From the NCBI GenBank assembly GCA_012032345.1, contig JAAUQI010000010.1:35817-99816 (forward strand): a stretch of DNA of 64,000 bases, written 5' to 3'. The DNA is from Leptolyngbyaceae cyanobacterium RM1_1_2. GTDB lineage: Bacteria; Cyanobacteriota; Cyanobacteriia; Phormidesmidales; Phormidesmidaceae. The notes below the pieces were generated by a model. It did no database searches and was not told the DNA's origin. It worked only from the letters and a program-made list of their open reading frames with translations. The translations under genes and the position numbers were made by a program. Positions 19,897 through 29,493 of this stretch are shown one piece after another (the stretch's first letter is position 1; each line of letters opens with the position of its first letter).

Positions 19897-21972
19897 GTGG
19901 CACGTAAAACCCCACTTGAACGAGTCAGAAATATTGGGATTGCTGCGCACATAGATGCCGGTAAGACCACAACAACAGAGCGAATTCTGTTTTACTCCGG
20001 TCTCATCCACAAGATCGGTGAAGTGCATGAAGGTAGCGCTGTTACTGACTGGATGGCTCAGGAACGTGAGCGGGGAATTACAATTACGGCTGCTGCTATC
20101 AGCACTAGCTGGCAGGATCACCAGATCAACATCATTGATACGCCTGGCCACGTAGATTTCACCATTGAGGTAGAGCGCTCTATGCGCGTCTTAGATGGCG
20201 TGATCACGGTGCTTTGTTCGGTGGGAGGGGTTCAACCTCAGACTGAAACAGTTTGGCGGCAAGCCGATCGCTATAAGGTTCCCCGGATTATCTTCGTCAA
20301 CAAGATGGATCGAACCGGGGCTAATTTCTTCAAGGTTTACAATCAGGCCCGCGATCGCCTGCGAACCAACGCCGTGCCCATTCAGCTACCCATCGGTAGT
20401 GAAGATGGCTTTCGAGGCGTAGTTGATTTGGTGCGGATGCGTGCTCGTCTTTATAACGACGATCTAGGCGTCGATATGGAAGAGATAGAGATTCCAGCAG
20501 ACATTAAAGAGCAGGCAGATGAGTTCCGCAAGCTTCTAGTTGAAGCGGTCTCTGAGACAAGTGATGAGCTGATGATGAAGTACCTAGAGGAAGAACCCCT
20601 GACCGAGGCAGAAATTGTCTCGGCCCTCCGCAAAGGAACGGTTAAAGGCACAATAGTGCCTATGCTGTGCGGTTCTGCCTTCAAGAATAAAGGAGTACAG
20701 CTGCTGCTAGATGCTGTAGTCGATTATCTGCCTGCACCTACTGAGGTTCCTCCCATTCAAGGGCTGTTACCCGATGGTGAAACAGCAGTTCGCCACGCAG
20801 ATGACGACGAACCTTTAGCAGCGCTGGCCTTCAAGGTCATGTCAGACCCCTACGGTCGGCTGACGTTTATCAGGGTTTACTCTGGCATTCTGACCAAAGG
20901 CAGCTATGTCTACAACTCATCTAAGGATCAAAAAGAACGAATTTCTCGTTTGATCATTCTCAAGGCCGACGATCGCATTGAAGTTGACGAGCTACGCGCT
21001 GGCGATTTGGGGGCCGCTTTGGGGCTGAAGGTGACCTCTACCGGAGATACGATCGCTAGTGAAAAAGATCCTATTGTTCTGGAGTCGCTGTACATTCCTG
21101 AGCCTGTAATTTCCGTGGCTATTGAGCCTAAGACCAAACAGGACATGGAAAAGCTCTCTAAAGCTTTACAAGCTCTCTCTGATGAGGATCCAACTTTTCG
21201 AGTTAGTATCGATTCAGAGACAAATCAAACGGTCATTGCTGGAATGGGTGAACTTCACCTGGAGATTTTAGTAGACCGAATGTTGCGAGAGTTCAAGGTT
21301 GAGGCCAACATTGGGGCTCCTCAGGTTGCCTATCGTGAAACTATCCGCAAGTCAGTCAAAGCAGAAGGTAAGTTTATTCGCCAAAGTGGAGGAAAAGGGC
21401 AGTATGGTCATGTCGTAATCGAGTTGGAACCCAGCGATCCCGGCAGTGGTTTTGAGTTTGTCTCCAAAATTGTGGGTGGCACAATCCCAAAAGAGTACAT
21501 TGCTCCGGCTGAGCAGGGCATGAAAGAAGCTTGTGAATCTGGTATCCTGGCTGGGTACCCAGTGATTGACTTGAAAGCTACACTTATAGATGGTTCATAC
21601 CATGAAGTAGATTCTTCCGAGATGGCTTTCAAGATTGCTGGTTCTATGGCTATTAAGGATGCTGTCATCAAAGCCAATCCTGTCCTTCTTGAGCCTAAGA
21701 TGAAAGTTGAGGTTGAAGCTCCTGAAGAGTTTTTAGGAGACGTTATGGGCGATCTCAATTCTCGTCGAGGTCAAATCGAGGGCATGGGATCTGAAGAAGG
21801 TCTTGCCAAGGTGACCGTTAAGGTTCCTCTGGCCGAGATGTTTGGTTACGCTACCGATATCCGCTCTAAGACGCAGGGTCGCGGCAGATTTTCAATGGAG
21901 TTCAGCAGTTACGACGAAGTACCGCGTAATGTCGCTGAAGTAATCATCGCTAAAAGTAAAGGGAACGCATAG
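19897..21972 (+). CDS. fusA: Elongation factor G
   Basis: EF-G is the GTPase that drives translocation of tRNA and mRNA after peptide bond formation, and also helps recycle ribosomes. It has 691 residues with all expected parts: G1 [10 protein letters not shown]2 around [12 protein letters not shown]3 DTPGHVDF and G4 NKMDR. Domain IV has [17 protein letters not shown], and domain V ends the protein. The start is GTG 19897, preceded by AAAGAGG. It is the third gene of the str operon, 22 nt before tuf. It looks like an ordinary, intact housekeeping copy. Confidence 0.99.
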   Translation: MARKTPLERVRNIGIAAHIDAGKTTTTERILFYSGLIHKIGEVHEGSAVTDWMAQERERGITITAAAISTSWQDHQINIIDTPGHVDFTIEVERSMRVLDGVITVLCSVGGVQPQTETVWRQADRYKVPRIIFVNKMDRTGANFFKVYNQARDRLRTNAVPIQLPIGSEDGFRGVVDLVRMRARLYNDDLGVDMEEIEIPADIKEQADEFRKLLVEAVSETSDELMMKYLEEEPLTEAEIVSALRKGTVKGTIVPMLCGSAFKNKGVQLLLDAVVDYLPAPTEVPPIQGLLPDGETAVRHADDDEPLAALAFKVMSDPYGRLTFIRVYSGILTKGSYVYNSSKDQKERISRLIILKADDRIEVDELRAGDLGAALGLKVTSTGDTIASEKDPIVLESLYIPEPVISVAIEPKTKQDMEKLSKALQALSDEDPTFRVSIDSETNQTVIAGMGELHLEILVDRMLREFKVEANIGAPQVAYRETIRKSVKAEGKFIRQSGGKGQYGHVVIELEPSDPGSGFEFVSKIVGGTIPKEYIAPAEQGMKEACESGILAGYPVIDLKATLIDGSYHEVDSSEMAFKIAGSMAIKDAVIKANPVLLEPKMKVEVEAPEEFLGDVMGDLNSRRGQIEGMGSEEGLAKVTVKVPLAEMFGYATDIRSKTQGRGRFSMEFSSYDEVPRNVAEVIIAKSKGNA

Positions 21973-21994
21973 ATAGGTAGGGATACGTACACTC

Positions 21995-23224
21995 ATGGCA
22001 CGCGCAAAGTTTGAAAGAAACAAACCTCATGTCAATATCGGTACCATTGGTCACGTTGATCATGGCAAAACGACTTTGACGGCTGCTATCACAATGGCCT
22101 TAGCGGCTGCTGGTGGCGCTAAAGCTCGTAAATATGACGAGATTGACGCAGCGCCTGAGGAAAAGGCTCGGGGTATTACGATTAATACAGCTCACGTTGA
22201 GTATGAGACTGTTAATCGTCATTATGCTCACGTAGACTGCCCTGGTCACGCAGACTATGTCAAGAATATGATCACGGGTGCAGCCCAAATGGACGGTGCC
22301 ATTCTGGTTGTTTCGGCAGCCGATGGTCCCATGCCTCAAACGCGAGAGCATATTCTTCTTGCCAAGCAGGTAGGTGTACCTAGCATTGTTGTTTTCCTGA
22401 ATAAGCAAGATCAGGTAGATGACGAAGAACTTTTGGAGCTGGTTGAGCTAGAAGTTCGCGAGCTGTTAAGCTCTTATGATTTCCCAGGCGATGACGTCCC
22501 TATCGTGGCGGGATCCGCTTTGATGGCGGTTGAAGCCCTCACAGGCGACCCAAAGATTGCTCGCGGCTCTAACGAGTGGGTTGACAAAGTTCTATCTCTC
22601 ATGGACGAGGTAGATGAGTATATTCCTACACCTGAGCGAGATGTGGACAAGCCTTTCTTGATGGCTGTTGAGGACGTATTCTCGATTACGGGCCGAGGCA
22701 CCGTTGCCACCGGTCGGATTGAGCGGGGCAAGGTCAAGGTTGGCGAAACCGTTGAGCTAGTAGGCATTCGTGATACCCGCAGCACCACAGTCACAGGCGT
22801 TGAAATGTTCCAGAAAATTCTGGATGAAGGTCAGGCTGGCGATAACGTTGGGGTACTTCTACGGGGTCTGCAAAAGGCTGATATTGAGCGGGGTATGGTG
22901 CTGGCTAAGCCCGGCAGCATTACGCCTCACACCAAATTTGAGTCTGAAGTTTACATTCTCAAAAAGGAGGAAGGAGGCCGTCATACGCCTTTCTTCCCTG
23001 GCTATAAGCCTCAGTTCTACGTACGAACTACAGATGTAACCGGCAAGATCGAAAGCTTTACGGCTGACGATGGTACCACCGCTGAGATGGTTATGCCGGG
23101 CGATCGCATCAAAATGAATGTAGAGCTAATCAACCCGGTGGCTATCGAGCAGGGTATGCGCTTTGCTATTCGTGAAGGCGGTCGGACTGTCGGTGCAGGC
23201 GTCGTCTCCAAAATTGTCCAGTAG
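21995..23224 (+). CDS. tuf: Elongation factor Tu
   Basis: EF-Tu brings aminoacyl-tRNA to the ribosomal A site as a GTP complex. It has 409 residues, typical of cyanobacteria and plastids. The motifs are GHVDHGKTT (P-loop), [12 protein letters not shown] (switch II) and NKQD (guanine specificity), with a C-terminal barrel ending [29 protein letters not shown] is the effector segment. It follows fusA by 22 nt and is followed by a T-tailed hairpin, so transcription probably falls at that point before rpsJ. Confidence 0.99.
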   Translation: MARAKFERNKPHVNIGTIGHVDHGKTTLTAAITMALAAAGGAKARKYDEIDAAPEEKARGITINTAHVEYETVNRHYAHVDCPGHADYVKNMITGAAQMDGAILVVSAADGPMPQTREHILLAKQVGVPSIVVFLNKQDQVDDEELLELVELEVRELLSSYDFPGDDVPIVAGSALMAVEALTGDPKIARGSNEWVDKVLSLMDEVDEYIPTPERDVDKPFLMAVEDVFSITGRGTVATGRIERGKVKVGETVELVGIRDTRSTTVTGVEMFQKILDEGQAGDNVGVLLRGLQKADIERGMVLAKPGSITPHTKFESEVYILKKEEGGRHTPFFPGYKPQFYVRTTDVTGKIESFTADDGTTAEMVMPGDRIKMNVELINPVAIEQGMRFAIREGGRTVGAGVVSKIVQ

Positions 23225-23241
23225 ACTTACATGAAATCCTG

Positions 23242-23284
23242 AAAAAGGAAGTAGAGCGCTAGGGTGTAATACTTCCTTTTTTTT
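23242..23284 (+). terminator. Terminator or attenuator after tuf
   Basis: AAAAAGGAAGTA (23242-23253) pairs with TACTTCCTTTTT (23270-23281), loop 16 nt, and the right arm runs into T residues. It lies between tuf and rpsJ, so it may cut or reduce readthrough into rpsJ. Confidence 0.75.
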
Positions 23285-23375
23285 GAGAGCAGAGGCTTCA
23301 GGTCAAAACCCCTCACGCTTGGTTTTGGCATCTGCTTTTGATCCGAACCTTGATAATTGAACAACGGTAGCTTTA

Positions 23376-23693
23376 ATGGCAACGATTCAACAGCAAAAAA
23401 TTCGCATTCGTCTCAAAGCTTTCGATCAGCGTTTGCTTGATACCTCCTGCGAGAAAATTGTCGATACGGCCAATCGCACCAACGCCACGGCGATTGGCCC
23501 AATTCCATTGCCGACCAAGCGGCGAATCTACTGCGTTTTGCGATCGCCCCACGTAGATAAAGACTCTCGTGAGCACTTTGAAACCCGGACTCATCGCCGC
23601 ATCATCGATATCTATCAGCCCTCTTCAAAGACTATTGATGCTCTGATGAAGCTCGACCTACCTGCTGGTGTAGACATTGAGGTCAAGCTTTAG
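23376..23693 (+). CDS. rpsJ: 30S ribosomal protein S10
   Basis: S10 (NusE) is a small-subunit head protein that also binds NusB/NusG in antitermination. It has 105 residues, normal length, with [19 protein letters not shown] at the start. [20 protein letters not shown] and [17 protein letters not shown] are family blocks. In cyanobacteria it commonly ends the str operon after tuf rather than opening the S10 operon, as seen here. The ATG at 23376 lies 151 nt after tuf, past a hairpin. Confidence 0.98.
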   Translation: MATIQQQKIRIRLKAFDQRLLDTSCEKIVDTANRTNATAIGPIPLPTKRRIYCVLRSPHVDKDSREHFETRTHRRIIDIYQPSSKTIDALMKLDLPAGVDIEVKL

Positions 23694-23752
23694 AACTTTT
23701 AGCTAGAGAGAGCGGGCAAAAACGGCCTTTGCCTCCCGACAGATAACTATGT

Positions 23753-23792
23753 GGGCAGATAGATGAATGCAATCCATCTGCCCGTTGTTTTA
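23753..23792 (+). terminator. Terminator after rpsJ
   Basis: GGGCAGAT (23753-23760) pairs with ATCTGCCC (23776-23783), extended inside by GAT/ATC, and GTTGTTTT follows. It ends the str transcript 60 nt after rpsJ. Confidence 0.75.
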
Positions 23793-23956
23793 TAGACGCT
23801 CATGCCCATTTGATGTCACAAGCTTTGCCGATTTTCGGAACTCTAAAATAGATGCGATAAAATAAAGATAAGCTCCATCAAGACTTGTATAGAAATTGAT
23901 CTGCCAGACTTCTTGACATCATCTAGAGCACTGCTTTCCAACCTTTAAAGCCAATA

Positions 23957-24598
23957 ATGACATCTTTATCCTCGATCGCTGTTCGAGAACTCCCTCTGTT
24001 TCCCCTGCCAGACTTAGTCTTGTTTCCAGGTCGTCGCCTCCCGCTTCATGTCTTTGAGTTTCGCTATCGTATCATGATGAATACGATTTTGCAGGGAGAT
24101 CGGCGCTTTGGTGTTTTGATGATTGATCCCGCCACTGGACAACCTGCCAAAGTTGGCTGCTGCGCGGAAATTGTTCACTATCAGCGGCTACCGGATGACC
24201 GCATGAAGATTCTAACCATTGGTCAGCAGAGATTTAGAGTCTTAGACTACGTTCGAGAAAAACCTTACCGGGTAGGTTTGGTCGAATGGATTGAAGATCA
24301 GCCTGCTCAAACAGATCTCTATCCTTTAGCTTCTGAAGTCGATCAGCTACTGCGGGATGTTGTCCATCTCTCTGCTAAGCTTACCAGTCAGGAAATCGAG
24401 CTGCCAGATAGCATTCCAGAACTGCCCTTAGAGCTGTCTTACTGGGTGGCAGGTAATCTCTACGGAGTTGCAAACGAGCAGCAGTCTCTTCTAGAAATGC
24501 AGGACACATCGGGACGCCTAGAGCGAGAAGTTGAAATTTTGACTTCAACCCGTAACCACTTGGCTGCCCGGACAGCCCTGAAAGATGTCCTTGAATAG
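23957..24598 (+). CDS. Lon N-terminal (substrate-binding) domain protein
   Basis: A 213-residue protein made only of the LON substrate-binding domain, without AAA+ or protease parts. VRELPLFPLPDLVLFPGRRL and PLHVFEFRYRIMMNTIL near the start, then GDRRFGVLMID and KILTIGQQRFRVLDYVREKPY, are typical of this PUA-like fold. Such stand-alone proteins are universal in cyanobacteria and their function is not established. The C-terminal half is helical, ending in a coiled stretch. The start ATG 23957 fits the family. It is separated from rpsJ by a terminator and converges on pheA. Confidence 0.85.
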   Translation: MTSLSSIAVRELPLFPLPDLVLFPGRRLPLHVFEFRYRIMMNTILQGDRRFGVLMIDPATGQPAKVGCCAEIVHYQRLPDDRMKILTIGQQRFRVLDYVREKPYRVGLVEWIEDQPAQTDLYPLASEVDQLLRDVVHLSAKLTSQEIELPDSIPELPLELSYWVAGNLYGVANEQQSLLEMQDTSGRLEREVEILTSTRNHLAARTALKDVLE

Positions 24599-24645
24599 TG
24601 CCTGTTGGACTCTTGCCTAAAAACGTTAGAACGTTTGGCAATCGG

Positions 24646-25512
24646 TTACTCTATTGGCGTAATATCGGTTTCATTGACTGACATTGTGGTGTAGCTACCA
24701 AAAATCTTGAGCGTTTCAGTGCAGCCCCTTAGGCTCTCTAATGCCCGCTGTACTGACTCCTGGCTGGAATCTGCTTCTAAATCGACAAAGAAAAGATAGT
24801 CTCCTAGCGATCGCTTCGTTGGCCGAGATTCAATGCGGCTGAGGTTAATATTTTGATCAGCGAAGAGCTTCAAGGTTTGAAGTAGAGTGCCCGGAGCGTT
24901 CACTGGCAAGCTAAAGGCTATTGAAGTGTGCTCACCCTGGAGTGAACTGGTAAGCCCCATAACCCAAAACTTAGTGCAGTTATCCGCGTGATCATTGATA
25001 GGGCAGGCTAAAACTGGGAGATCATAGAGCCGAGCTGCCCACCTAGAAGCAATAGCAGCAGCTTCTAGGTCTGCTAAGATGTACTGCAGAGCATCTACAG
25101 TTGAGCGAGTGGGAATTAGCTGGGCCTGAGGTAAGTGCTGATCTAGCCAGCCTTGACATTGCCCCAGAGCCTGAGGATGAGAGTAAACTTTTTGAATTGA
25201 CAGGAAATCCTGAGATTTAGAAAGGCAAGCATTTAGAATAGGCAGCACCAGTGCTCTCTGAATTTGTAAACAATCTAACTGCCAAAGGCTGTCAAGCGTA
25301 GCGGTTACCCCGCCTTCGATAGAATTTTCAACGGGCACGATGGCTAAATTAGTATCTTGATTGGCCACTGCCTTAATCGCCTGGGTAATACTGGGGTAAG
25401 CTTTCAGGCTAGCAGACTGACCATGCACCCGTTTTAGCCAATGGGCATAAGCCAAGGCAGCGGCTTCTGAATATGTTCCTTTCGGGCCTAGATGAGCAAT
25501 AACCAGAGACAT
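24646..25512 (-). CDS. pheA: Prephenate dehydratase
   Basis: It converts prephenate to phenylpyruvate in phenylalanine synthesis. It has 288 residues: a periplasmic-binding-protein-like catalytic domain with LGPKGTYSEAAA at the start, VPVENSIEGGVTATLDSL near residue 80, and a C-terminal ACT domain. The ACT domain contains LSRIESRPTKRSLGDYLFFVD, the region that binds phenylalanine for feedback control. There is no chorismate mutase domain, as is usual in cyanobacteria. ATG 25512 is the natural start. It stands alone between convergent and divergent neighbours. Confidence 0.95.
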   Translation of the reverse strand: MSLVIAHLGPKGTYSEAAALAYAHWLKRVHGQSASLKAYPSITQAIKAVANQDTNLAIVPVENSIEGGVTATLDSLWQLDCLQIQRALVLPILNACLSKSQDFLSIQKVYSHPQALGQCQGWLDQHLPQAQLIPTRSTVDALQYILADLEAAAIASRWAARLYDLPVLACPINDHADNCTKFWVMGLTSSLQGEHTSIAFSLPVNAPGTLLQTLKLFADQNINLSRIESRPTKRSLGDYLFFVDLEADSSQESVQRALESLRGCTETLKIFGSYTTMSVNETDITPIE

Positions 25513-25667
25513 ACAATCAGCAATAACTGCAATTAAACCTGCACACCTACTTAAGCCAGCATAGTGCGATAATTTGAAAATAAACCAAAACGACTGCCTT
25601 AGAGCTTTGAGTCTCTTCTTTGAATTTCGTTAAAACTGACTCTACTCCGACCTCAATCTCCATTGAA

Positions 25668-26225
25668 ATGCTTCAGTTTTCGGCCTCGCAGTCAGTCAAG
25701 ATTACTGTTCCTCAAAAGCCTATTGCCCTTGAGTGCTATCTCCAAAAACCCCAGCGACTTGTCCATGCGCTGATGAGACCCGAACAGGTTGAAAGTCTGG
25801 CTTTTGATCAGTTCCGGCTGAACCTGCAGCCGCTAAACTTTTTAGTTCTGAAAATTCAGCCTATGGTTGATTTAGAAGTGCATGTGAGCGCAGCGGGCAA
25901 AGTCAGACTGCGCTCCATTGGCTGCGAAATTAAAGGCAATCAGTATATCAGCCAGCGATTTGGCCTTAACCTGGAAGGATGGCTAGAGCCTCACCCAGCT
26001 AATGAGAAAACAATTCTAGTCGGCCAAGCGTATCTAAAGATCAAGGTAGAGCCGCCGCCAGCCCTGCGATTTACACCCAAGTCCCTGATTGAGTCTGCGG
26101 GAAACCGCTTATTGCGCAGTATTCTGGCAACTATTAAGCAGCGCCTAATGCAACAACTGCTTATAGATTACGAACGATGGGTCAACTCAAAGCTCGTAGC
26201 CAAGACTTACTCTGAAGCAGGCTAG
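25668..26225 (+). CDS. DUF1997 family protein
   Basis: A conserved cyanobacterial/plastid protein of unknown function, about 185 residues. Features are FSASQSVKITVPQKPIALEC near the start and YLQKPQRLVHALMRPEQVE, then RSIGCEIKGNQYISQRFGLNL and the C-terminal LRFTPKSLIESAGNRLLRSI. It looks like a START/SRPBCC-type lipid- or cofactor-binding fold, but that is an impression. The start is unclear: ATG 25668 is where the family homology begins, while TTG 25620 in frame would add 16 residues; neither has a strong ribosome site. It is divergent from pheA and convergent on rnhB. Confidence 0.8.
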   Translation: MLQFSASQSVKITVPQKPIALECYLQKPQRLVHALMRPEQVESLAFDQFRLNLQPLNFLVLKIQPMVDLEVHVSAAGKVRLRSIGCEIKGNQYISQRFGLNLEGWLEPHPANEKTILVGQAYLKIKVEPPPALRFTPKSLIESAGNRLLRSILATIKQRLMQQLLIDYERWVNSKLVAKTYSEAG

Positions 26226-26285
26226 GCACAGTCCGCCAGAGCCTGTGTTGAGATTACCTTTTACACATAGTCTGCTAAGACCGTC

Positions 26286-26972
26286 TCAGCCTTGCTGGCA
26301 GGGTCGAAAAGATTTGCGGTGCTGACGACTGGGGCCGCTATGCAGCAGGGCAGCTAGGTGCCGACGACTGCCATATCCCTTGTTAGATTTGAGATCATAG
26401 CCGGGATAGTGCGAGTCGAGGCGTACAATTAAGCGATCGCGCCACACCTTAGCAACAATACTGGCTGCCGCGATCGCCACTGAACGCTGATCTCCTTTAA
26501 CCCAGGTTTCCTGGGCAAAAGGCAGGTTAGGTATAGCCTGATTGCCATCAATCAGACAGAGCTGCGGCGAGGGTGTTAGTTTTAAAACAGAGCGCCGCAT
26601 TGCCAGCAAGGTAGCCTGCAAAATATTGATACGGTCGATTTCGTAAGCTGAGCTAAACCCAATTTTGCAGTCAGTTGCCGTCGTTAGAACTAGCTGAGCT
26701 AGCTGCGATCGCCGCTGAGGTGAGAGTTGTTTACTATCCTGAACTCCTGCTGCCCTGAGAAAACTCAAACTCGCTGCTGGCAAAATCACAGCGGCTGCCA
26801 CAACAGGGCCAAAGAGGGCACCTCGACCGACCTCATCAACCCCTGCTGTTTTCCCCACCGCTCGATCAAAAGATAGCCCCGCTTTCGCCTCAGACAGGTT
26901 AGTTGACTTCGACAGTGGCTGACTCGGCTGAAGAACGTCGCCGCCGTCGCCGTCGCACAACACCGTTTTCAT
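26286..26972 (-). CDS. rnhB: Ribonuclease HII
   Basis: RNase HII cuts RNA in RNA/DNA hybrids and removes single ribonucleotides from DNA. The catalytic core is clear: AGVDEVGRGALFGPVVAAAV, CLIDGNQAIP, GDQRSVAIAAASIVAKVWRD and SHYPGYDLKSNKGYG. From ATG 26972 the protein is 228 residues and overlaps the end of rne by 74 nt. The first 40 residues do not resemble the family, so the start may be GTG 26858 (MGKTAGVDEVGRG), about 190 residues. The rne-rnhB order is common in cyanobacteria and suggests cotranscription and translational coupling. Confidence 0.93.
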   Translation of the reverse strand: MKTVLCDGDGGDVLQPSQPLSKSTNLSEAKAGLSFDRAVGKTAGVDEVGRGALFGPVVAAAVILPAASLSFLRAAGVQDSKQLSPQRRSQLAQLVLTTATDCKIGFSSAYEIDRINILQATLLAMRRSVLKLTPSPQLCLIDGNQAIPNLPFAQETWVKGDQRSVAIAAASIVAKVWRDRLIVRLDSHYPGYDLKSNKGYGSRRHLAALLHSGPSRQHRKSFRPCQQG

Positions 26973-28920
26973 CACTATCGTTTTCCTCAGCCGCTAGGGT
27001 ATCAGAAGCAGTTTCGCTGCTATCTACAGCCTGATTTGTAAACGAAATTTCAGCGTCAGCGCTGTCGCTGGGTGTTTCTTCAGGCGCGTCTGTTGCTTCG
27101 GGAGCAGCCACGCTTTTAGGCGCTTCTGTAGCCTCTGGCTTCAGCTTTGGCTCCGCAGGCGAAGATGCCGTCCTCTGACCGGGTAGAACAACTGAAACAA
27201 TCGCAGAGCGAGGATCTTTGACCTCTTTATTGGCCAATACCAAAGGCGAGATGCCCATCATAGCGAAAATTTTCTGTTCTTCCGGCGTCATTTCAACCGC
27301 AATGACTTCAGGAGACTGCTTCCGCTCATGACGACCATTGCTTTTAACCTTGCTGGGTTTGCTAGGCTCTATCGGCTCTGGCTCAGCACTTTTGATCTCA
27401 ACTAGCTCTGGTTCGCGCTCTGGTTCGCGGGGGCTGCGACTAGGCAGGCTATCGGTCGGACGACGGCGACGGCGATGACGATTGCCACCTTTGGCATTTC
27501 CTTTTTCTTGATAGCTGGGATGGTTAGTTAAATCTAGCTCCTGTAGATCAGTATGAGACTCTAAGTCATCGCTATAGCTTTCTAGCTTGGGAGCAGGCGG
27601 GCTGACGGGGCTGCTACTCTGCACGGACGGCATAGCGCTGTAATCGCGCGAGACTTCTGCAACTTCTGTGTTGATGCTAGCTTTATCACCTGGCAAATGT
27701 ACCAGATGACCTAAACCATCACAGGTGGGGCAGGGCTTGCCAAAAAGCTCATAAAGATTTTGGCCCTGTCGCTTACGGGTAAGCTCTACAAGCCCTAATT
27801 CAGAGAGTTGGGAAATCTGAGGCCGCGCTTTATCAGCTCTTAGCCCCTTGCTGAAATGCTCTAGCACCTGCATTTGATCGCGCCGAGAATCCATATCGAT
27901 GAAATCTACAATGATCACACCAGCAATGTTGCGCAAGCGTAGCTGACGCGCAATTTCGGCAGCGGCTTCGCAGTTAGTCCAAAGAACGGTTTCGCGTGCC
28001 GTAGCCGAACGAGTAAAGGAACCTGAGTTAACGTCAATGACCGTTAGTGCCTCAGTCGGCTCAATGATAATGTATCCACCTGAGGGCAAATCAACCCTTG
28101 GCTTGAGCGCTTCTCGGATGGCCGCATTAACGCGGAAGTATTCTAGGATGGGAGCACGATCGCGGTGATGATCAATCAAAACGCCTTGGGGAGATTTGCC
28201 GGCATTCCAGTTGGCCAGGTGCTGCTTAACTCGCTTCAGACCTGTGTGAGAGTCTGTGACGATCCGGTTAACATCAGTGCTAAAGACATCTCTAAGCACT
28301 CGTTGAATGAAATCATCGTCGCGGTTAAGCAAGGCTGGAGCACGGGTAGAGAGCGCTTCTTGCTGAATACTCTCCCACTGCCGCTGCAGAAACTCTAAAT
28401 CTTCAATAATGGCTTCTTCGGGTACGCCTTCAGCTTCTGTACGCACCAGCAAGCCCATGCCAGCTGGCTTAATTAAAATAGCCAGCGCTCTCAGCCGATG
28501 ACGTTCGTTTTCACTCCGAATACGGCGCGATAGATTGACCCCTCGTCCAAAAGGCATCAGGACTAAATAGCGCCCAGGTAAAGTAATGTTACCTGTCAGC
28601 CGTGGCCCTTTGTTGCCAGTTGGCTCCTTCATCACCTGAACCAGCACTTTTTGTTGAGGGGCCAGCAGCTCGGTAATCGAACCAGCCGAGCGCTTTAGCC
28701 GCAAGGGGCCAAGATCGGTGACGTGCATAAAGCCATTGCGCTCGCTGTCCCCAATGTTGACAAAAGCAGCGTCAATTCCGGGCAAAACATTCTCGACAGT
28801 ACCCAGGTAAATATCGCTGACCTGGTGGCTACCAGTTGCAACAATCAGTTCCTGAATCTGATCTTCTGAAAATACAGCAGCAATTCGATGCTGCTCAGCA
28901 ATGATAATTTGCTTTGGCAT
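26899..28920 (-). CDS. rne: Ribonuclease E/G
   Basis: The main endoribonuclease for mRNA decay and rRNA/tRNA processing. It has 673 residues: S1 RNA-binding domain near 35-120, RNase H-like and DNase I-like catalytic core with the Mg-binding TVIDVNSGSFTRS, and the zinc link CPTCDGLG near residue 405. A long disordered, charged C-terminal half follows, with the cyanobacterial microdomain MMGISPLVLANKE. It ends in an arginine run then SSA (RRRRRRRSSA), the nonapeptide type reported to bind polynucleotide phosphorylase in cyanobacteria. There is no Trp/Lys-rich enolase or RhlB site as in enterobacteria. A long leader with two TATAAT hexamers lies upstream, and rnhB overlaps its end. Confidence 0.97.
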   Translation of the reverse strand: MPKQIIIAEQHRIAAVFSEDQIQELIVATGSHQVSDIYLGTVENVLPGIDAAFVNIGDSERNGFMHVTDLGPLRLKRSAGSITELLAPQQKVLVQVMKEPTGNKGPRLTGNITLPGRYLVLMPFGRGVNLSRRIRSENERHRLRALAILIKPAGMGLLVRTEAEGVPEEAIIEDLEFLQRQWESIQQEALSTRAPALLNRDDDFIQRVLRDVFSTDVNRIVTDSHTGLKRVKQHLANWNAGKSPQGVLIDHHRDRAPILEYFRVNAAIREALKPRVDLPSGGYIIIEPTEALTVIDVNSGSFTRSATARETVLWTNCEAAAEIARQLRLRNIAGVIIVDFIDMDSRRDQMQVLEHFSKGLRADKARPQISQLSELGLVELTRKRQGQNLYELFGKPCPTCDGLGHLVHLPGDKASINTEVAEVSRDYSAMPSVQSSSPVSPPAPKLESYSDDLESHTDLQELDLTNHPSYQEKGNAKGGNRHRRRRRPTDSLPSRSPREPEREPELVEIKSAEPEPIEPSKPSKVKSNGRHERKQSPEVIAVEMTPEEQKIFAMMGISPLVLANKEVKDPRSAIVSVVLPGQRTASSPAEPKLKPEATEAPKSVAAPEATDAPEETPSDSADAEISFTNQAVDSSETASDTLAAEENDSDENGVVRRRRRRRSSAESATVEVN

Positions 28921-29290
28921 TCAATTTCCTCAAATACTGGCACCAGCTACGGCATTAGTAAAGTCCTTGCAACGGATTGACTGGTGTATGGCTAAAATCT
29001 GGGTCGATCAAAAGCAAGAGGATTTTTAAACTGCTCCTGCACAATGGCCTGAAGCGATCGCAGAAAGAGATCTGCGAAGAATCAGGAGTGCAATAGTAAA
29101 CTCATCTAAGGGGCATCACGCCCACACAGAGAAAGCACAATTGCGACATGCACGATCCAAAAGGGTCAAACCAGCGTCAAAATTCAACAAAACTTTGACA
29201 GAAGACCTCAGATACAAGTTCCTCTAATCGCCTAGTCACTAGCCGCAGGGTATCAAAGCTATTTCTAAGCGTTAGCTTCTGTTGAAATGA

Positions 29291-29320
29291 ATTATAACGC
29301 TAGAGCAGCCCAAAATTATA
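29291..29320 (-). promoter_or_regulatory. Two TATAAT -10 hexamers upstream of rne
   Basis: On the minus strand, perfect TATAAT hexamers lie at 29315-29320 and 29291-29296, 24 nt apart. Neither has a good TTGACA at the standard distance. They could start one or two rne transcripts with leaders near 370 nt. Confidence 0.45.
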
Positions 29321-29424
29321 GGACTGGCTCCTTTCTAGCATAATTCGTATGAAAATGCACACCTGCTGTCGAAAGCAGGCAGAAAAAAGCAATCTTTAAG
29401 AATTGAAACAGGGATAATAAGAGA

Positions 29425-29475
29425 CTGGGATAGCGAAGTTCAGTAGAAAAGAAGTTCTGTCAGTCACTATCCCAG
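29425..29475 (-). terminator. Inverted repeat after rnj, possible terminator
   Basis: CTATCCCAG/CTGGGATAG arms (29425-29433 and 29467-29475) give a 9-bp stem with a 33-nt loop, 19 nt after the rnj stop. There is no long T run, so its role as a terminator is uncertain. Confidence 0.4.
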
Positions 29476-29493
29476 CGCAGCTTTTGGAGCGAG

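Larger units (their letters stand above)
28921..29493. other. Long rne leader/promoter region
   Basis: 573 nt between the start of rne and the end of rnj. No gene is seen. It holds two -10-like hexamers for rne and, at the other end, the inverted repeat after rnj. An rne 5' untranslated region of about 370 nt is implied, in line with the long autoregulatory leaders known for cyanobacterial rne. Confidence 0.5.
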
